A stretch of 64,000 nt of DNA from positions 12,834,001 to 12,898,000 of the forward strand of contig NC_039488.1 in NCBI RefSeq assembly GCF_003590095.1. The letters run 5' to 3'. How positions within the stretch are numbered: the first letter of the stretch is position 1; each line of letters opens with the position of its first letter. Of this stretch, positions 59,622-64,000 are shown one piece after another. The translations under genes and the position numbers were made by a program. Below the pieces are notes generated by a model that had not been told where the DNA came from, made no database searches, and saw only the letters and a program-made list of their open reading frames with translations. Source of the DNA: Trichoplusia ni. Taxonomy: Eukaryota; Arthropoda; Insecta; Lepidoptera; Noctuidae.

Positions 59622-60154
59622 TTAGTACTGTACTTGGTCAAGCCTATTTTGTTACCAAATAACACAAAACAAAAGCAAAGTCTAGGTATAGTTTTGTTAA
59701 TCTTTTATTTAAACCGAGTATTGTTTCTGACCGCACCGGAACATATTAATATTTACATTCTAAAAAGAGTAATCAATAAAATTCTTAGTAGGAAGGAGGA
59801 AAAACGAGAATTTTAAAAAGAATCAAGATTATCAACGAAGGCGGTGATAATACACTATGATTGTGCCTTATCGCGATATATACTGTTATAATATTTATTT
59901 TATCACTCAGTTGTCAACAAACAAACTGATCTGTACATAAGTGCGTAATCGAAAGACAGACACACAAAATATACATTGTATTGGATGGTTCTATGATACG
60001 GATTTTGGTTCTGTTATAAAAAAATATCATCTCGATTAGACTAAATGCCCATGCTTTTTTATACGTTTTAAGTGAGGTTACTTTGTCTATATTAAAAGAC
60101 TGATCTAAGAATAATAATCAATCATAAGAAAATTAATCCTTTGCATTTTTACGT

Positions 60155-60247
60155 TTGGTTGTGGACCCAACCTGAGTCCTAAATCACGCGAGTCAAACTA
60201 GTCTTGAAATCCGGAAAATACGCGTGAATAAACCATTGCATCATTTA
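60155..60247 (-). repeat. Degenerate dispersed repeat, family C
   Basis: GGACCCAACCTGAGTCCTAA and AATACGCGTGAATAAACCAT, TGCATCATTTACTCG match family C on both faces. The part around AAACTAGTCTTGAAATCCGG is rearranged. Confidence 0.45.
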
Positions 60248-60486
60248 CTCGTAAATATTTTGTAGAAGCATTTTAACATATTACGTTGTATAGCTATACT
60301 TGTATGTAGTCACATGGCCGTCGTACTTAGCTTATCGTTACGCCCACAAAACTGCTATTTCTCTTAGTTGACCTTAATAACTTCCGCGGATTAAAATTTA
60401 CTAGTCGCGAAACTAGAATAAAGTATACATTATTAAATTAGTACGGCAAGGAACTAGTTAGAAAAAGGTTATATTTTGTAACATAG

Positions 60487-60720
60487 TTTTTTATTTTAAC
60501 GTACTTGAAGAGTGAAAAAGGAACTATATTACTGAGGCGCCTGTCTCTGTCCGTTTGTCTATCCGTCCATCCGTTACCAGGGTGGTTCTCATAGACCATG
60601 ATATCTAGATAGTTAAAATGTTCACAGTAGATATTTTTCTCTTGGCGCGTCAATAATGTTACGGTATGAAATTTGTCCATTACCGATTTCTTTCATAGCC
60701 TATTAATACGAAACCCTCGT
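60487..60720 (+). repeat. Dispersed repeat, family D
   Basis: GTGAAAAAGGAACTATATTA, CTGTCTCTGTCCGTTTGTC, CATAGACCATGATATCTAGA, TAGTTAAAATGTTCACAG and ATACGAAACCCTCG follow the usual order of a common lepidopteran repeat containing a Pol-III-unlike, TGTC-rich middle. It is related to 17040-17165. Confidence 0.5.
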
Positions 60721-61214
60721 TATTTTCTTGTTTAGAGGTTTTGAAATCCACCCCAGGTAACTCAATTGAGAACGATCTAACTACTAATACTTTCGGCATT
60801 TAGATTTCTCAAAAAAAAATTGAAAATGTAGAGACACCGCTCTATAACTCCTTTAACCAATTTTAGGAGATGGGGGTAAGCCCTCAGTAACTGAAATATG
60901 AGTAGAAGAGATTTCAAACCTATAATTATAATCTGTAGGTGTCTAATGGAAAGGGCAGTCGCTATTAATAGTTTCAATTCAGACTAAACATTTTTGGTCT
61001 GTTACAAAATTAGTGGCCGCAGTGAATGATTAATAAGTTTTGCCAGTTTCAATTATATTGGTATCAATTATAGTACGATTTGAATTAGTTTTGAGATGTT
61101 ACTTTTTAACCAATATCGTATTTCTTTATAAGCATATTCGCTTTTTTATTTTAACTTAATACTCTTATGAAATCCCAGCATGCGCTAAAATTTTGTGAAG
61201 CAATATTTTACATA

Positions 61215-61256
61215 TCATCATCATCATCGGCCTAGCCTTTTCCCAACTATGTTGGG
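61215..61256 (-). mobile_element. 5S-SINE tail fragment
   Basis: An ATC run followed by GGCCTAGCCTTTTCCCAACT and ATGTTGGG is the last 40 bases of the 5S-derived SINE. The insertion is extremely 5'-truncated and lies 30 bases from the next Helitron. Confidence 0.6.
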
Positions 61257-61286
61257 AATATACAATATACATTTTACAAATCTATA

Positions 61287-61553
61287 TCTATACTAATATA
61301 TAAAGCTGAAGAGTTTGTTTGTTTGAACGCGCTAATCTCAGGAACTACTGATTAAAATTGATAAATTATTTTTGTGTTGTATAGAGCATTCATCGAGGAA
61401 GGTTTTAGGCTATAAACCATCACGCTGCGACTAATAAGAGCGATATATAGCGAGATGTAGCGAGATACAATGGAAAATGTGAAAAAACAGGGCAGATTAA
61501 AATCATAACCTATATCTTCTAACCACGCGGACGAAGTCGCGGGCAACAGCTAC
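61287..61553 (+). mobile_element. Helitron-like element, family 1, near complete
   Basis: It starts with TC at 61287-61288 preceded by A and has the complete internal order. The 3' hairpin region CGCGGACGAAGTCGCG is at 61526-61541. The terminal CTAG has mutated to CTAC (61550-61553). The open frame on the minus strand is not a gene. Confidence 0.75.
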
Positions 61554-64000
61554 TATTAAAATAATTTCTTAAAGTGTTTAATGCAAATTATCTAGAAAAC
61601 AATTTTTTCAGAATACATTTTCTTCTTAATACAATCAGCATTAAAACCTTTTGACACATACTCAGGAGTACTATACATACTAGTATATGTATACGAGTAT
61701 ATTGTATTTACAAGTATGTGTTATCAAACCAATAAGATAAGAGGGCGATTAACGTTATGATAATGATAAAGAACTCCGTTTAACGTCAGTACGATAGAGT
61801 GCGGTAAGGTTCACGAAAATAATATCTATGAAACAATTCGACATAGGTATGTTTACGCTTTTGATGACACTGCAGGACAAAAAGCCGATCAAGGACCCAA
61901 AAAAACTGTAACCCATCAAATTTTTAGCTCTACCAATCGTTATATAATGACATGTTCAAAAATGAAATGTTTTAACACATTCAATATCGTGTCGGGTAAC
62001 TTAACCAACTCATAAACAAAGAAATTAAAGGTTGACACTAACTAATTTAATGGTGTTCAATTTTTAATTAGGTTAATGTTTTTATTAAATTTCGCGCTCA
62101 CACACCGCCTATTAGTTAACGCTTATGGGTTAATATAACGAATATTTATTACTGGTTAACCCTGTTCGTTGTGCCTTCAATATTACAAACAATGGTGAAT
62201 GATATTAAATGAAAGTTCTTCCTAATTTTTTTGTAAGTATTTTCTGGAACTAAAATTATACTTTTATCAAAATCTGAGTTTTAATTATGTTGAAATTAAT
62301 ATTGTTCATTTCTGATCACTGAACTCTACATTTATAAAATTTCGGTTTTTCTTTTTGAGCATATCTCTATTTTTCCTTCCTTCGGTATATATCAATGCTA
62401 TTTTTTATCCATTATGTTTAATTAATAGATAATTAGATCGATAGAATGTAATAGCAATTAGGGAATGCCCATTATGATTAAACAAAGTGATTAATTTATT
62501 AACCATTTAACATCCTATGACTTATTCTGTACAAACTTAGGTTTTAAGCTACACCAATCGAGAACACTTCACTGTGTCTTACAGAATTATCTAATTATAT
62601 AAATGTTTTAGAAAATAATTGTCTTAAACCGAAAATTCCGAAAAAGTTCTTTCTATCTAAACAATTAACCAATTCTTTCCATTTTAGATACAAAAGCAAG
62701 TATCTAATAAGAGGCGTTGGCATCCCTCGCTAAGTGTATATGTGGATGTGTGCCATCAACTGCCTCCGTCCGGATTAAGACCTACGGGTGGAGCGTCGGC
62801 AATTTGTTGCGAAGGCTAACATCAGAAAACTTAATAGAATGAAGCTTACGTGGAGGGAAATTCGTTTTATAGGGATTATAAATAATAACACAGACGTGTA
62901 TTATGTCCTTCTTTAACTTTGTCGTTCATTGAAAAAAGGGGTTTGGAAATACGAAAGAAATATATTTGGACGGATATAAAATAATAATTCTTAAAACTAA
63001 TCATAACTTGTAGAAACAAAATGTTTTTAATTGTAAGCATTTCGTACCAAGAGATCGCAACGATTGTTTCCCAAAATACCTAAACATCCCTTAATCCGAT
63101 CTAACAGTATCAAAAACACATCAGCAACACAAAAAACTCATCTAACGACGTCACAAACTCAACATTCTTCCGAAAACATCCCGGATCTTCCATTGTGATC
63201 GCACCACGTATGAGAGACAAACGAACCCTTCCCAAAACTCGGAACAATTATGGGACAAATATTTTAACCGTATCGAGCCTTCCTCTTAACCCTTTCCCGG
63301 ATCCCGGGTCAAGCGCGTTAATTTCCCCGGATTAAAAAAGGGATTAAACTGGTTATAATTTCTTTGAAATTGAGCCCGGGACTGGTAGACTAGTTTCTTG
63401 TGCTTTTTCGTTGGTAGAAAGTTAGTCATAAGGAGTCGACGAAGTTTTCAGTACTCAAAAAATTGCTAGGCGCCTAATAGGAGCGTTTTAAGTTGCTTTT
63501 ACCAAGATCTTCACAATTTTCTATGGATCTTGGATACCCAAAACGCTGAGTCCTGATCATATGTATCCTTTTTTCAGGAACCTTTGTATTATCTTGAAAA
63601 AAAAAATCCAAATAGAGTAAAAGTCAGTTTCAGCTAACAAAAGGAATACGATGTCAAGGCATAGAGGAAAATTTACAATAAGAGCCACCGACTTGGATTA
63701 AAAAGTTAAAGTAAACCGTTTCGTACGTTCGCTTTAGCGAAACACAAGAATATGCTCATGAAAATATATTTACACAGATAACAGAAAACTTGAAACGTAC
63801 TTTTAATATTGATCGCTCAAACCTACAACTTAAATATATTTTCCGATCTTCTGTTTCAGTAATACCTAACAAAATTCTGGAAAGAAATTTTGCGTCATAA
63901 TCTAGCAATATGTTATAAGAAAACGATCTGTTGGCTTTTAGAGTTCAATGCATCAGTTAAGAAATTAAAAGCCGGATAATTATTTAATCCGATTTCTTAA
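61554..64000. other. Unassigned sequence
   Basis: No gene or recognised repeat is identified. Slightly GC-richer patches at 62725-62820 and 63285-63400 (with TCCCGGATCCCGGG) have no coding support. Confidence 0.45.

Noticed and set aside
1..64000. CRISPR array, rRNA operon, integrated virus or bacterial transfer
   Set aside because: No regularly spaced repeats, no rRNA signatures apart from the 5S-like SINE heads, no viral gene set and no compact gene run were found.

Overview
This is eukaryotic, AT-rich, repeat-laden DNA, most likely from a moth or butterfly (Lepidoptera). The evidence is the repeat fauna: short Helitron-like elements with TC...CTAG ends sitting between A and T, tRNA-headed SINEs, a 5S-rRNA-headed SINE with a GATGAT tail, and an R4/Dong-type LINE inserted in a TAA repeat. 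No bacterial operons, rRNA genes, CRISPR arrays or viral gene clusters are visible.

The only convincing protein gene is the open reading frame of the retrotransposon at about 30.06-33.09 kb. It holds a full reverse transcriptase (YMDD active site), a CCHC zinc knuckle and a C-terminal restriction-like endonuclease, with no internal stop. TAA repeats abut both ends, as expected for Dong-type target choice. Decaying copies of one decamer minisatellite lie on both sides.

Layout: 0-12 kb is gene-poor with SINE copies and a GC-rich island near 0.85 kb. 12-20 kb holds two kinds of Helitron, further SINEs and a GC-rich patch near 14.1 kb. 20-25 kb is a dense repeat block: a 5S-SINE with perfect 15-bp target duplications, a 42-bp tandem repeat, a tRNA-SINE and three same-strand Helitrons. 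25-30 kb is mostly unique, with one candidate exon near 27.2 kb. 30-33.4 kb is the LINE complex. 33.4-64 kb is mostly unassigned sequence with scattered repeats: a LINE 3' end, a palindromic inverted-repeat element, a second 5S-SINE, a common dispersed repeat family, LINE remnants and two further Helitrons.

No host gene is supported with confidence, so the window is best read as a gene desert or the inside of a very large intron. Two weak exon candidates (about 0.85 kb and 27.2 kb) are reported with low confidence. By hand count, two short motifs are much commoner than base composition predicts: the CRE palindrome TGACGTCA (nine copies) and GGCCATYTT (six copies, all on the + strand). The repeat families, hand-aligned boundaries and expected counts are my own reading and have not been checked by any search.
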